A stretch of 47,593 nt of DNA from Chloroflexota bacterium (GCA_016190695.1 JACPQC010000017.1:1-47593); one strand, 5' to 3'. Shown: positions 31,177 to 39,425, counted from the stretch's first letter. Program-made: numbers and translations. The notes: generated by a model from the sequence alone, not told the origin.

Positions 31177-32136
31177 ATGAAGGCTCTGGCATTGTTATCC
31201 GGGGGGCTTGACAGCACGCTGGCCGTCAGGCTCATCATGGAGCAGGGCATCGAGGTGGAGGGGCTGAACTTCGTCTCCACCTTCTGCCAGTGCAACCATA
31301 AGGGCCGCTGTTTCTCCGATGAGGTCAGCAGCAAGTTCGGTATCCCCCTGAAAACGATGGTCAAGGGTGAGGACTACCTGGAGGTGGTGCGCCATCCCAG
31401 GCACGGCTACGGCTCCGGGATGAACCCCTGCATAGACTGCCGTATTTACATCTTCAGGAAGGCCAGGGAGTATGCCGAGGAGATAGATGCCAGGTTCATC
31501 TTCACCGGCGAAGTGCTGGAGCAGCGGCCCAAGTCCCAGTTCAAGACCGCGCTGGATATTATCGACCGCGAGGCCGGGCTGGAAGGAAAGGTATTGAGGC
31601 CGCTTTCGGCGAAGCTGCTGCCGGAGACCGAGGCGGAGAGGATGGGCTGGGTCGACCGGAGCCGCTTGCTGGACATACGGGGACGCTCCAGGAAGCGCCA
31701 GATAGAGCTGGCTGATAACCTGGGGGTGACCGATTACCCCTGCCCCTCCGGTGGCTGCCTGCTCACCCAGAAGGAGTTCGCCGAGAGGTTACGAAAGCTG
31801 TTCCGGTACCAGGACAGTTTCAGCCAGCACGATGCCATGCTGCTGAAGGTGGGCCGCCACTTCTGGCACAACGGCAGCCACATTGTGGTGGGGCGCAACC
31901 AGCCGGAGAACCGCCAGCTTATGGCACTGAAAGGGCCTGCCGACTATTACTTCGAGGTGCCCGGCTGCGGCAGTCCCGTCACTATTCTGCTGGGGGAGAA
32001 ATCGGCTGATGCAGTTGAGCGGGCTGCCTCCCTGACGGCGCGTTACTCGGATGCCGCCTCCGGGGAGGTCTCCGTGGAGTACGGACCTGATGGCCAGCGC
32101 TGGCGGATAACCGTTGGGCAGAAGATTCCTTCTTGA
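31177..32136 (+). CDS. PP-loop ATPase, predicted tRNA thiolation protein
   Basis: A 319-residue protein. The PP-loop SGGLDST near the N-terminus marks an ATP-pyrophosphatase of the ThiI/MnmA group. Cysteines at FCQCNHKGRC, CIDC and CPSGGC could hold sulfur or an Fe-S cluster. The C-terminal part (about 190-319) looks like the NFACT-R-type RNA-binding domain that accompanies this family. A predicted role is sulfur insertion into tRNA; the sulfur donor could come from the operon at 17-21 kb. The ATG at 31177 and GTG at 31174 are both compatible with the gaggt site. Confidence 0.72.
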   Translation: MKALALLSGGLDSTLAVRLIMEQGIEVEGLNFVSTFCQCNHKGRCFSDEVSSKFGIPLKTMVKGEDYLEVVRHPRHGYGSGMNPCIDCRIYIFRKAREYAEEIDARFIFTGEVLEQRPKSQFKTALDIIDREAGLEGKVLRPLSAKLLPETEAERMGWVDRSRLLDIRGRSRKRQIELADNLGVTDYPCPSGGCLLTQKEFAERLRKLFRYQDSFSQHDAMLLKVGRHFWHNGSHIVVGRNQPENRQLMALKGPADYYFEVPGCGSPVTILLGEKSADAVERAASLTARYSDAASGEVSVEYGPDGQRWRITVGQKIPS

Positions 32137-32140
32137 AGGC

Positions 32141-32740
32141 TCATTTCCGCAGCACCACCCACACGCCCCCCTCCTGTTGAAGGCTGCACCTGCCGGCCAG
32201 CCCCGAATTCTCGATGACGCCGGTCAGTTCCGCGATGCTGAACCACTTTCTGCCCAGCCTGGCATTCAGCTCCCGGCTTTCTTCGCTTATCTCATCGATG
32301 AGAGACCGGGGGACCCCTTCGCCGTACCCCCCGCCGATGAAGCCGGCGCCGCCCTCCCGCAGCACGCGGAACACCTCTTTGAACAGTTCCCCTTGCTCGT
32401 CCAGGAAGAAGAAAGCGCCCCTGAACACCACCAGGTCGAACTGGCCGGCGGGCAAATCGAGGTCGTCCAAACGGGTCTCCATAACCGTGATGCGGCGTGA
32501 CATTCCGGAGGTCTCTATTTCGTGGCGCAGGTATGCCAGCACCGCCGGAGACTCATCCGCAATGGTTATCTCCAGGCCGGGCCAGCCCCGGGCCAGTTCC
32601 CGCGATATTCCGCCTGAAAATGGCCCCATCTCCAGCACCGGGCCGGAGTCCCGGCCGAAGGCAGCCATCGCCTGGCGGGCCAGGTAGGGGTACATGTTTG
32701 CCCATAGGGTATTCAGGCGCTTGATGACATCGGTGTCCAA
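32141..32740 (-). CDS. SAM-dependent methyltransferase, class I
   Basis: A 199-residue protein. LEMGPFSGGISREL (about 36-49) corresponds to the SAM-binding motif I, although it lacks the usual GxGxG spacing. ITIADESP is the acidic end of strand 2, and FDLVVFRGAFFFLDE is motif IV with an RGAFFF sequence. The substrate is unknown. The TTG start at 32740 has an excellent ggaggt site. The gene lies 27 bases after the mazF-like gene on the same strand and may be expressed with it. Confidence 0.8.
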   Translation of the reverse strand: MDTDVIKRLNTLWANMYPYLARQAMAAFGRDSGPVLEMGPFSGGISRELARGWPGLEITIADESPAVLAYLRHEIETSGMSRRITVMETRLDDLDLPAGQFDLVVFRGAFFFLDEQGELFKEVFRVLREGGAGFIGGGYGEGVPRSLIDEISEESRELNARLGRKWFSIAELTGVIENSGLAGRCSLQQEGGVWVVLRK

Positions 32741-32767
32741 GCCTACCTCCAGTGCTGCCTCTTTCTC

Positions 32768-33091
32768 TCAAATAAAGTCTAATTGTATTTTGATAGCTTT
32801 CTCAACCTTGCGCACATCTTCCGTAGAAAGAATGTCAGCGCGGCGAAAGAGCCGTGCCTTGCTGACTGTAGCCATTTGGTCCGCCATCGCCTTGCTTTCC
32901 TTGCCTTCAAATGTTACTATCGCCTCGCTGGGATAAAGCCGGTCTGTCTTGCCGGTGAGAGGGACGACCTGAACTCGATTAAGGAACCGGTTCGATGCAT
33001 CGTTGCTGATGATTACGGCAGGGCGTTTCTTCTTGATTTCCCCACCGGTAGAGGGGTCAAAGTTGACCCACCATATCTCACCCCGTTTCAT
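32768..33091 (-). CDS. mazF: MazF-like endoribonuclease toxin
   Basis: A 107-residue PemK/MazF-family toxin. The N-terminal RGEIWWVNFDPSTGGEIKKK, then RPAVIIS and the later VQVVPLT are canonical and contain the RNA-cleavage residues. It cleaves mRNA at short sequences when not bound by antitoxin. It overlaps the antitoxin gene by fourteen bases, the usual antitoxin-first order. Confidence 0.92.
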   Translation of the reverse strand: MKRGEIWWVNFDPSTGGEIKKKRPAVIISNDASNRFLNRVQVVPLTGKTDRLYPSEAIVTFEGKESKAMADQMATVSKARLFRRADILSTEDVRKVEKAIKIQLDFI

Positions 33092-33308
33092 GGTCCATGT
33101 CCTTGAAAGTGATCTCAGCCCACTCTAGAGCATCTTTCTCTCTTTTCTTGTCTCTCGCCATTTCCTCGTAGGCTGATTCCAGATCGGGGCGAACAACGTG
33201 TGGCCTCACCAGTTCCTCAATGAACTTGCTTATTTTTCGTGGCCCAATGGTCTTGCGCAGGCCTTCGTAGACCTCTTCATCAACCGTGACGGTGAGCTTT
33301 CTTTGCAT
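33078..33308 (-). CDS. mazE: MazE-like antitoxin, ribbon-helix-helix type
   Basis: A 76-residue protein. The N-terminal strand KLTVTVDEEVYEGLRK is of ribbon-helix-helix type and GPRKISKFIEELVRP its second helix. The acidic, charged C-terminus would wrap around MazF. It probably represses its own promoter via the tandem 11-base repeats at 33320-33341. Confidence 0.87.
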   Translation of the reverse strand: MQRKLTVTVDEEVYEGLRKTIGPRKISKFIEELVRPHVVRPDLESAYEEMARDKKREKDALEWAEITFKDMDHETG

Positions 33309-33319
33309 AGCGCACCTCC

Positions 33320-33341
33320 TTATACGTGTATTATACGTGTA
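33320..33341. repeat. Two tandem 11-bp operator repeats
   Basis: ttatacgtgta repeated exactly (33320-33330 and 33331-33341), one helical turn apart and covering the -10 box of the mazEF promoter. This arrangement suits cooperative binding of ribbon-helix-helix dimers. Confidence 0.7.
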
Positions 33342-33358
33342 ACCTCTGAATATGTCAA
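33330..33358 (-). promoter_or_regulatory. mazEF promoter
   Basis: Fully consensus on the minus strand: TTGACA (33358-33353), 17 bases, TATAAT (33335-33330). Such a strong promoter needs repression, supplied by the overlapping repeats. The gap 33361-33645 otherwise holds only the tRNA promoter; a 65-codon frame at 33355-33552 (-) has no support. Confidence 0.85.
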
Positions 33359-33528
33359 CAGGTTTTACGATGTGTTCCTAGGGACGGCGATAGCGTGAAT
33401 CCGCAACTAAAGTAAGACGGGCCATACTCAAGAATCTCCGCTCCACAATCCGGGGCAAACGTTCGCCGGTCTTTGGCGCTACGTGGAAGGTTATCTGTGA
33501 AGCCCCAAGCCATGCCTGGTAGATAGAC

Positions 33529-33557
33529 TTTACAATGGATATATATTCCCATATAAT
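33529..33557 (+). promoter_or_regulatory. Promoter of tRNA-Trp
   Basis: TTTACA (33529-33534), 17 bases, TATAAT (33552-33557), about 85 bases before the mature tRNA. Confidence 0.6.
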
Positions 33558-33645
33558 TGAGTAGCTGGGGATGTGTAAAGCTATGTTATGGCGCTCTCAG
33601 GCCAGATGGTGAGCATAGCAAAGAATCACTGAATTTCAACTTTGT

Positions 33646-33722
33646 AGGAGTGTAGCTCAGCCCGGTAGAGCAGCGGTCTCCAAAACCGCCGGTCGGGGGT
33701 TCGAATCCTCCCACTCCTGCCA
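33646..33722 (+). tRNA. tRNA-Trp (CCA anticodon)
   Basis: Full cloverleaf: acceptor stem aggagtg / cactcct, D arm gctcagcccggtagagc, anticodon stem gcggt / accgc around loop ctccaaa (anticodon CCA), T arm with ggttcgaatcc. Discriminator G and the 3' CCA (33720-33722) are encoded. Confidence 0.97.
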
Positions 33723-33729
33723 GTTCTGC

Positions 33730-34797
33730 TCAAGTCTCCCCCGGCTCAAGATAAATGCTGATATACCCCTGGACCATGTGCATTCCTGGGTCATCGTTGT
33801 TCCCGTAAGCCCAGATAACCGTTTGCTTCCCTGTCACCAGCGGGGAATCGAACCTGTCTCCGGTAGTGATCGTCCGCTTGAACTCGATTATGGTAGCCCC
33901 GTTCTCCTCCTTGCCGCCGAATTCGATGATATCGTTCGTGCCGCCAACCTCCACATCGGCCACAAATTGGACCCTGCTTACGCCAAAGCTGTCTTCAATC
34001 CGCACCTCCCCGCTGCCGGTCACCTGGGCCACCACGCCATCAGCGTTCTTCATGCCGTTTCCATTTGAAATGCCGATGCCGACCCAGCCGGTGGTATTGA
34101 CTCTTAGCCCCACATAGATGGACTCGCCGTCAGTGCGGTAGGACGCCTCGTAGCCTTCGGCCAGGGTCAGGGTGGTAAAGTATTCGCCCGGGCTGATTAT
34201 GCCGTCAGGGCGCCATGTTTCCTCCAGCAGGGTCTCCCATCTTAAAAGATAGGTCTGGTGTTCACCGTCGCCTTTGAACAGGGGAGTAGAGAAAAAGCCG
34301 AAGGCGAGCTGGACTACCACAACGCTAACGGTGAAGTAGCCAAGCCAGCGGTGTACGCATTTCCTCCGGGGCCGCCGGGGACACAGGCCGGTGGCGATAA
34401 GCGCCCCGGTCATCGCCAGCAAGACCAGTCCCCCCAGCATGTGAAATGAGTTCAGCGGGCGGACATTGTCTGCGATGTACATCCAGAACCCGTAGCCCAG
34501 TGCCGCCGCCATGAGCAACCCCATTGAAATGGCGCTCTTCCGGTGAAAATGGAACCTGTTGCGGTTGGGCGGCCTGCGGATTCTCCTGGCCAGTATCGCC
34601 CCGCATACCAGCGTCACAATCAGGAGACCGAGGGCTGACATGCTGATAATGGAATGCCCGATCCAGCGGTAATCAGCGCTGGCCAGAAAAGGGACACCCG
34701 CGATGACCGCTATTGTTGCTATCGCTGCCGGCATATTGCCGGCCAACTTGCCTTTGAAACGCGTACCTACGTCCGTCAATACCGCCGGTATCTTCAC
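33730..34797 (-). CDS. Membrane protein with cytochrome b561-like helices and a DOMON domain
   Basis: A 355-residue protein. Five hydrophobic helices span about residues 20-190 and include several histidines (WIGHSI, HFHRK, FHMLGG, KCVHRWLGY), suitable for two b-type haems. An extracytoplasmic C-terminal DOMON-like beta-sandwich follows (about 205-350: WRPDGIISPGEY, GWVGIGISNG, FDSPLV, GMHMVQGYISIY) with candidate Met/His haem ligands. Such fusions carry electrons across the membrane. I prefer the GTG at 34797 behind a ggagg site; TTG at 34851 would add 18 residues. It is a single gene between tRNA-Trp and the aro leader. Confidence 0.7.
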   Translation of the reverse strand: MKIPAVLTDVGTRFKGKLAGNMPAAIATIAVIAGVPFLASADYRWIGHSIISMSALGLLIVTLVCGAILARRIRRPPNRNRFHFHRKSAISMGLLMAAALGYGFWMYIADNVRPLNSFHMLGGLVLLAMTGALIATGLCPRRPRRKCVHRWLGYFTVSVVVVQLAFGFFSTPLFKGDGEHQTYLLRWETLLEETWRPDGIISPGEYFTTLTLAEGYEASYRTDGESIYVGLRVNTTGWVGIGISNGNGMKNADGVVAQVTGSGEVRIEDSFGVSRVQFVADVEVGGTNDIIEFGGKEENGATIIEFKRTITTGDRFDSPLVTGKQTVIWAYGNNDDPGMHMVQGYISIYLEPGET

Positions 34798-34955
34798 CTC
34801 TTCCACCTCCTCCACCTTGCCCGGCAGCAGGCAAAAGACCCGCCCTGGCAAAAATATTATGTTTAGTATTTTACCGCAAGATTTTTCTGTTGTCTATCAG
34901 CCGCAGCGCTCCGTTATGTCGGGCTGTGGGCGCTGAATGCCAGCCAACATAACCT

Positions 34956-34984
34956 TTGACAATATCCGGGCGGTATGCTATAGT
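34956..34984 (+). promoter_or_regulatory. Promoter of the aro operon
   Basis: TTGACA (34956-34961), 17 bases, TATAGT (34979-34984). Transcription would start near 34991, just ahead of the leader-peptide ribosome-binding site. Confidence 0.85.
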
Positions 34985-35004
34985 AGTGGCAAAAGGTGCA
35001 TAAT

Positions 35005-35088
35005 ATGTCAGGCAACACCGGCAAAGCTTACCGCGCATATTTCATGTTTACGTGGCGCATGCACTGCGCAGGGGAGGCTTTTGCATGA
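35005..35088 (+). CDS. Aromatic amino-acid leader peptide of the aro operon
   Basis: A 27-codon frame with ribosome-binding site aaaaggtg (34991-34998) and ATG at 35005. Codons 9, 12, 13, 15 and 17 are Tyr, Tyr, Phe, Phe and Trp (residues AYRAYFMFTW), a cluster no random frame would be expected to have, and the stop is at 35086. Ribosome stalling here for lack of charged aromatic tRNA would control the attenuator that follows. It is comparable in design to the PheL and TrpL leaders, but it covers all three aromatic amino acids. Confidence 0.82.
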   Translation: MSGNTGKAYRAYFMFTWRMHCAGEAFA

Positions 35089-35152
35089 GTGTTTGAAATC
35101 ATAAGAGCCTGAGAGCAATTAGTGAAGAGCCCTCCCCAGTGGAGGGTTTTTT
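35055..35152 (+). promoter_or_regulatory. Transcription attenuator: alternative antiterminator and terminator
   Basis: Terminator: ccctcc (35130-35135), loop ccagt, ggaggg (35141-35146), then tttttt. Antiterminator: ggggagg (35071-35077) is exactly complementary to cctcccc (35131-35137) and would use up the terminator's 5' strand. A short hairpin gcgca (35055-35059) / tgcgc (35065-35069) could act as the pause structure. A ribosome stalled at the Tyr/Phe/Trp codons (35029-35055) leaves 35071-35077 free, while one at the stop codon (35086) covers it. Confidence 0.78.
35130..35152 (+). terminator. Leader terminator of the aro operon
   Basis: 6-bp GC-rich stem with a 5-base loop and six T, 80 bases before the aroF start codon. 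Confidence 0.85.
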
Positions 35153-35231
35153 AGTTTAATTAGCCCAAAATGCAGGCAAAATGTTATACTCAATGGCAGA
35201 CCCACCTAATATACCGGACAGGAGAGCGAAA

Positions 35232-36302
35232 ATGATAATCATGAAGGCTGATGCTACCGAGGAAGAGGTAGCCAACGTAATTAAGGAAGTATACAAGTTT
35301 GGCCTCAGGGCGGATGTTTCCAGGGGTGAGTTCAGGACGGTTATCGGCCTGGTCGGCGATGAAAGGAAGATACCCTTCTCTCACTTCGCCGTCCTTCCCG
35401 GAGTAAAGGAGGCCATGATGGTGGAGACACCTTACAAACTGGTAAACCGGGAGTACAACAAGCTGCTGGACGCCGAATGTGATTGCCGTCCGGTCAAGGT
35501 GGGCAATGTCACCATCGGCGGCGGAGACCCGGTGTTCATCGCCGGCCCCTGCGCCGTTGAGAGCAAGGAGCAACTGCTGCGCATCGCCGAAGGCGTGAAA
35601 AAGGCCGGCGCTGACATCCTGCGGGGCGGGGTATTCAAGCCGAGGAGCTCGGTCCACTCCTTCCAGGGGCTGGGGGCCAACGGTAAAGAAGGGGCCGAAG
35701 AGGCGCTTTTCTGGCTGCGCGATGTGGGCAGGAAGTTCGAGATGCCGGTGATCACCGAGGTCAGGGGAGAGAGCCAGGTCGACCTGATAGCGGAGTATGT
35801 AGACGTGCTCCAGGTTGGTGCCAGGAATATGTACAACCAGGACCTGCTGGCGGCGGTGGCCAGGACGGGGAAACCGGTCATGCTCAAGAGGCACTTCGGC
35901 GCTGGCGTGGAGGAGTTCCTCTCTTTCGCTGAATACATCGCCGCCGAAGGCAACAAGAATATAATCCTGTGCGAGCGGGGCATCGTGCCGGTGGGCAAGG
36001 GCAAGAGCTACACGCGCTATACCTTCGATCTTGCCGCCATTCCAGTGGTGCGGAAGGAAACCTATCTTCCCATATTCGCCGACCCCAGCCACGCCACCGG
36101 ACGGCGCGACCTTATTTACAGCATGAGCTGCGCCGCCATCTCCGCCGGGGCCAGCGGCCTGATGATCGAGGCCCATTACAACCCGGCGGAATCGCTGGTC
36201 GATAGCCAGCAGATGGTCACTCCGGACGAGCTTAAAGAGATTATCGACGCCTGCCGGAAGATCCACCAAGTGGTCAGCCTGGCCAGCAGGGTAAAGCACT
36301 AG
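35232..36302 (+). CDS. aroF: DAHP synthase (type I beta, with N-terminal regulatory domain)
   Basis: Condenses phosphoenolpyruvate and erythrose 4-phosphate, the entry to aromatic synthesis. 356 residues: a ferredoxin-like N-terminal domain (about 1-70, as in the Tyr/Phe-inhibited Thermotoga enzyme) and a TIM barrel with RGGVFKPRSS, the KRHFGAGVEEF segment, CERGI and DPSHATGRRDL. The ATG at 35232 has aggag upstream and homologues start MIIMK; the longer upstream frame is not conserved. First structural gene behind the attenuator, so both transcription and enzyme activity are probably feedback-controlled. Confidence 0.96.
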   Translation: MIIMKADATEEEVANVIKEVYKFGLRADVSRGEFRTVIGLVGDERKIPFSHFAVLPGVKEAMMVETPYKLVNREYNKLLDAECDCRPVKVGNVTIGGGDPVFIAGPCAVESKEQLLRIAEGVKKAGADILRGGVFKPRSSVHSFQGLGANGKEGAEEALFWLRDVGRKFEMPVITEVRGESQVDLIAEYVDVLQVGARNMYNQDLLAAVARTGKPVMLKRHFGAGVEEFLSFAEYIAAEGNKNIILCERGIVPVGKGKSYTRYTFDLAAIPVVRKETYLPIFADPSHATGRRDLIYSMSCAAISAGASGLMIEAHYNPAESLVDSQQMVTPDELKEIIDACRKIHQVVSLASRVKH

Positions 36303-36313
36303 CACCGGTACCG

Positions 36314-37390
36314 ATGAGGAAGATCATAGTAGGGCTTGGCAGCTCTGGCTACGGCATATACATCGGCCCCGGCGTGTTGGCCTCTGCCGGGGAGCGCCTC
36401 AGGGAAAAGGGCTTCTCCGGGAGACTGGTGATCATCACCGACCCGCTGGTAAAAGAGCTTTACGGGGAGGCCCTGTGCCGGGGCCTGGCCGGGTATGGCT
36501 TCGATACGGATATCCTGCTGGTGGAGCGGGGTGAAGAGCATAAATCGCTGGAGACGGCGGGCCGGCTGTACCATGAGCTGACTGCTCTACGCGCCGAGCG
36601 GACGACGCCGGTGCTGGCGCTGGGAGGCGGGGTCATCGGCGACCTGGCCGGATTCGTCGCCGCCACCTATCTCCGCGGCCTGCCCCTGGTCCAGGTCCCC
36701 ACCACTTTGCTGGCCCAGGTTGACAGCAGCATCGGCGGCAAGGTGGCGGTAGACCATGGCCGGATGAAGAACATGATCGGGGCCTTCTACCAGCCGGCAG
36801 CCGTGTTCGCCGATATTGACGCCCTGAAGACGCTGCCACCGGCGGAGCTTTCCAACGGCCTGGCCGAGGTCATCAAGAGCGCCGCCATCAGGGACGCCGG
36901 CCTGTTCGCGTTCCTGGAGGAGAACATGGAGCGGGCCAGGGCGCTCGACGTGGAGGTACTGGAGGAGATAGTCTACCGCACGGCGGGCATCAAGGCGGGG
37001 GTAGTGGAAAAGGACGAGCGGGACTCCGGGCTGAGGGGCATCCTCAATTACGGCCATACTATTGGCCACGCCCTTGAATCGGCCTCCCATTTCGGCCTGA
37101 GACATGGCAGCGCCGTAGCCATCGGCATGGTGGCGGCGGCCCGGCTCTCCCACCGGATGGGCGCGCTCGATGTTAGCTCGGTGTCCCGCCTGAAAAGGCT
37201 TATCGAACGGGCCGGTCTGCCTGTAGCCCTGCCCGATGTCCCCGTCCCGCAACTGATGGAGGGGATGAGCCATGACAAGAAGGTGCAGCAGCGCAAGACC
37301 AGGTTTGTTCTCCTTCAGGAGATAGGCCGGGCCTTCATCAGCGACGAGGTGCCCCCGGCACTGGTGGAACAGGTGCTTGCTGAGAGATGA
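36314..37390 (+). CDS. aroB: 3-dehydroquinate synthase
   Basis: 358 residues. NAD-binding GGGVIGDLAGFVAATYLRG, metal-binding E of GLAEVIKSA and H of GHTIGHALE are in place, as is DSSIGGKVAVD for phosphate binding. It converts DAHP to 3-dehydroquinate. The gene starts eleven bases after aroF and overlaps aroD by four bases (ATGA). Confidence 0.96.
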   Translation: MRKIIVGLGSSGYGIYIGPGVLASAGERLREKGFSGRLVIITDPLVKELYGEALCRGLAGYGFDTDILLVERGEEHKSLETAGRLYHELTALRAERTTPVLALGGGVIGDLAGFVAATYLRGLPLVQVPTTLLAQVDSSIGGKVAVDHGRMKNMIGAFYQPAAVFADIDALKTLPPAELSNGLAEVIKSAAIRDAGLFAFLEENMERARALDVEVLEEIVYRTAGIKAGVVEKDERDSGLRGILNYGHTIGHALESASHFGLRHGSAVAIGMVAAARLSHRMGALDVSSVSRLKRLIERAGLPVALPDVPVPQLMEGMSHDKKVQQRKTRFVLLQEIGRAFISDEVPPALVEQVLAER

Positions 37391-38049
37391 ACAGGCCGCG
37401 GATCTGTGCTGTCATTGTCAATGATGACCCCCGGTCTCTGGGAGAGGTCGAGCCGCTGGTCGACCTGTTCGAGGTGCGCATAGACCTTATCGGGCCGGGC
37501 TGGCGGGATGTGGCCCGGCGGCTGGGCAGGCCGTGGATCGCCTGTAACCGGAGGCGCGAAGAGGGGGGCGGCTGGCGGGGCGGCGAGACAGAGAGGATTT
37601 CGCAGCTTTTGAGCGCCATTGACACGGGAGCCAGCCTGGTGGATGTGGAATTGATGACTGAAGGGCTGGAAGGAGTTGTGGCGCGGATTGAGAAAAGGGC
37701 CGGATGCCTGATATCATATCATGACCTGGAGGGGACGCCTCCGGCTGAGACTATGAAAGACATCATAAACAGGCAACTGGCTGCCGGCGCTGACATCTGC
37801 AAGCTGGTTACCACTGCGACCGGTTTCCAGGACAACCTGTCCGTTTTGCAGCTCATTTCAGACTTTGCCCCGGCGCGGGTGGTGGCCTTCGCCATGGGGG
37901 CGCTGGGACTGACCAGCCGCGTGCTCTGTCCCCTGGTGGGAGGCGATTTCACCTACGCCTCGGTGGGGGTGGGACGGGAGTCCGCCCCCGGCCAGATGAC
38001 GGCCGCCGATTTGACTAAAGTCTACCGGATGTTGTCAAATGGACGGTAA
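37387..38049 (+). CDS. aroD: 3-dehydroquinate dehydratase, type I
   Basis: 220 residues, a TIM barrel forming a Schiff base with the substrate. Catalytic H112 lies in SYHDLEGTPP and the Schiff-base lysine K139 in DICKLVTTA. The EVRIDLI strand corresponds to the EWR/D region. Product 3-dehydroshikimate passes to AroE. Overlaps both neighbours, so translation is coupled. Confidence 0.95.
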   Translation: MNRPRICAVIVNDDPRSLGEVEPLVDLFEVRIDLIGPGWRDVARRLGRPWIACNRRREEGGGWRGGETERISQLLSAIDTGASLVDVELMTEGLEGVVARIEKRAGCLISYHDLEGTPPAETMKDIINRQLAAGADICKLVTTATGFQDNLSVLQLISDFAPARVVAFAMGALGLTSRVLCPLVGGDFTYASVGVGRESAPGQMTAADLTKVYRMLSNGR

Positions 38050-38905
38050 CGCCGTAAGCGGCCGTACCAGGGTCTGCGGGGTCATCGGAGACCCCGTGGA
38101 GCACACCGTATCGCCCGCCATGCACAACGCCGCTTTCGCCGCGCTTGGTATCGATTATATTTACCTGCCGTTCAGGGTCAGGAAAGAGCACCTGGGGCGG
38201 GCTATGGACGGGGTGAGGGGTCTAAACATCAGGGGGATGAACGTCACCATACCGCACAAGATCGAGGTCATGGCCTTTCTTGACGAGATAGAACCTCTGG
38301 CGCGCCGGATAGGCGCGGTAAATGCCATAACCAACGATGACGGCTTCCTTACCGGCTCGAACACTGACGCCGGCGGTTTCATCCAGGCGCTTTTGGAGCA
38401 CGGGGCCAAGCCGGCGGGCAGAAAGGCGGTGGTGCTGGGCGCGGGAGGCGCTTCCAGGGCCATCTCCTTCGCCCTCGCTGAAAAGGGCGCCAGACTGGTC
38501 ATCCTCAATCGCCATCCCGAACGCGCCCGTGACCTCGCCCGCCAGATCTCCGACCTCAGCCCCGGAATCGAAGCTGGTGGTCTGTCTGAAGAAGACCTGT
38601 CGGCGGCGATGAGGGACGCTGAAATCCTGGTCAATACCACCAGCGCCGGCATGACGCCGGAGGCCAGCCTGACGCCGGTGCCAGTAGGGCTGCTCCGGCC
38701 GGGGCTGACCGTATTTGATATAGTGTATAATCCTGCCGAGACCAGGTTGCTCCGTGAGGCCAGGGCCGCCGGCGCCGCCGTTATCGGCGGGGTGGACATG
38801 CTCGCCTGGCAGGGCGCCCTGGCCTTCGAGAAGTGGACCGGGCGTAAGGCGCCGGTGGGACTGATGAAACAGGCGGCGATGAGGGCGCTGGGACATGAAA
38901 ACTAG
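38039..38905 (+). CDS. aroE: Shikimate dehydrogenase
   Basis: 288 residues. Substrate-binding HTVSPAMHNAAF, catalytic NVTIPHK and NTDAGGF, then the NADP Rossmann motif GAGGASRAI. ILNRHPERA after strand 2 suggests NADP preference. Begins inside the end of aroD (eleven-base overlap) and overlaps aroK by eleven. Confidence 0.95.
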   Translation: MDGNAVSGRTRVCGVIGDPVEHTVSPAMHNAAFAALGIDYIYLPFRVRKEHLGRAMDGVRGLNIRGMNVTIPHKIEVMAFLDEIEPLARRIGAVNAITNDDGFLTGSNTDAGGFIQALLEHGAKPAGRKAVVLGAGGASRAISFALAEKGARLVILNRHPERARDLARQISDLSPGIEAGGLSEEDLSAAMRDAEILVNTTSAGMTPEASLTPVPVGLLRPGLTVFDIVYNPAETRLLREARAAGAAVIGGVDMLAWQGALAFEKWTGRKAPVGLMKQAAMRALGHEN

Positions 38906-39425
38906 CATCGCCCTGATCGGTTTCATGGGCACGGGGAAGACGGCGGTGGGCGCAGCCCTGGCGGCCAGGCTGGGACTCGAGTTCATCGAGATGGACGCCC
39001 TCATCGAGAAAAAAGCGGGTAAGACCATCCCGGAGATATTCGGCCAGGACGGGGAGATAGCCTTCCGCGAACTGGAGATAGAGGTGACCAGGGAAGTTGC
39101 CGGGCGGAAGGGCGTGGTCATCGCCTGCGGCGGCGGCGTGGCGCTTAACCGGATAAACATCGACCGGCTGAAGAAAGAGTGCCTGATCGTCTACCTCACC
39201 GCTTCGCCGGGGGCGATACTAAAGCGCATATCCGCCGGCAAAGACGACCGTCCCCTGCTCAGCACGCCGGACCGGGCGGAGCGCATCCGGGAGATGCTGC
39301 GGTTCCGGCGGCCTTTCTACGAGCGCGCCGCTGATTTCAAAATAGACACGACAGGACTGGACGTGGATTCGGTTGCCGAGTGCATAGCCGGGAGTGTGAG
39401 AGATTATGAAGGTTGCCCTCAGTAA
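38895..39425 (+). CDS. aroK: Shikimate kinase
   Basis: 176 residues. P-loop GFMGTGKTA (8-16), substrate Asp in EMDALIE, shikimate-binding ERELE-like FRELEIEV, and CGGGVAL. The lid RPLL is present. The end overlaps aroA by twenty bases. Confidence 0.95.
   Translation: MKTSIALIGFMGTGKTAVGAALAARLGLEFIEMDALIEKKAGKTIPEIFGQDGEIAFRELEIEVTREVAGRKGVVIACGGGVALNRINIDRLKKECLIVYLTASPGAILKRISAGKDDRPLLSTPDRAERIREMLRFRRPFYERAADFKIDTTGLDVDSVAECIAGSVRDYEGCPQ

Noticed and set aside
33355-33552. 65-codon minus-strand frame between mazE and tRNA-Trp
   Set aside because: No ribosome-binding site or recognisable domain, and it overlaps the mazEF promoter.
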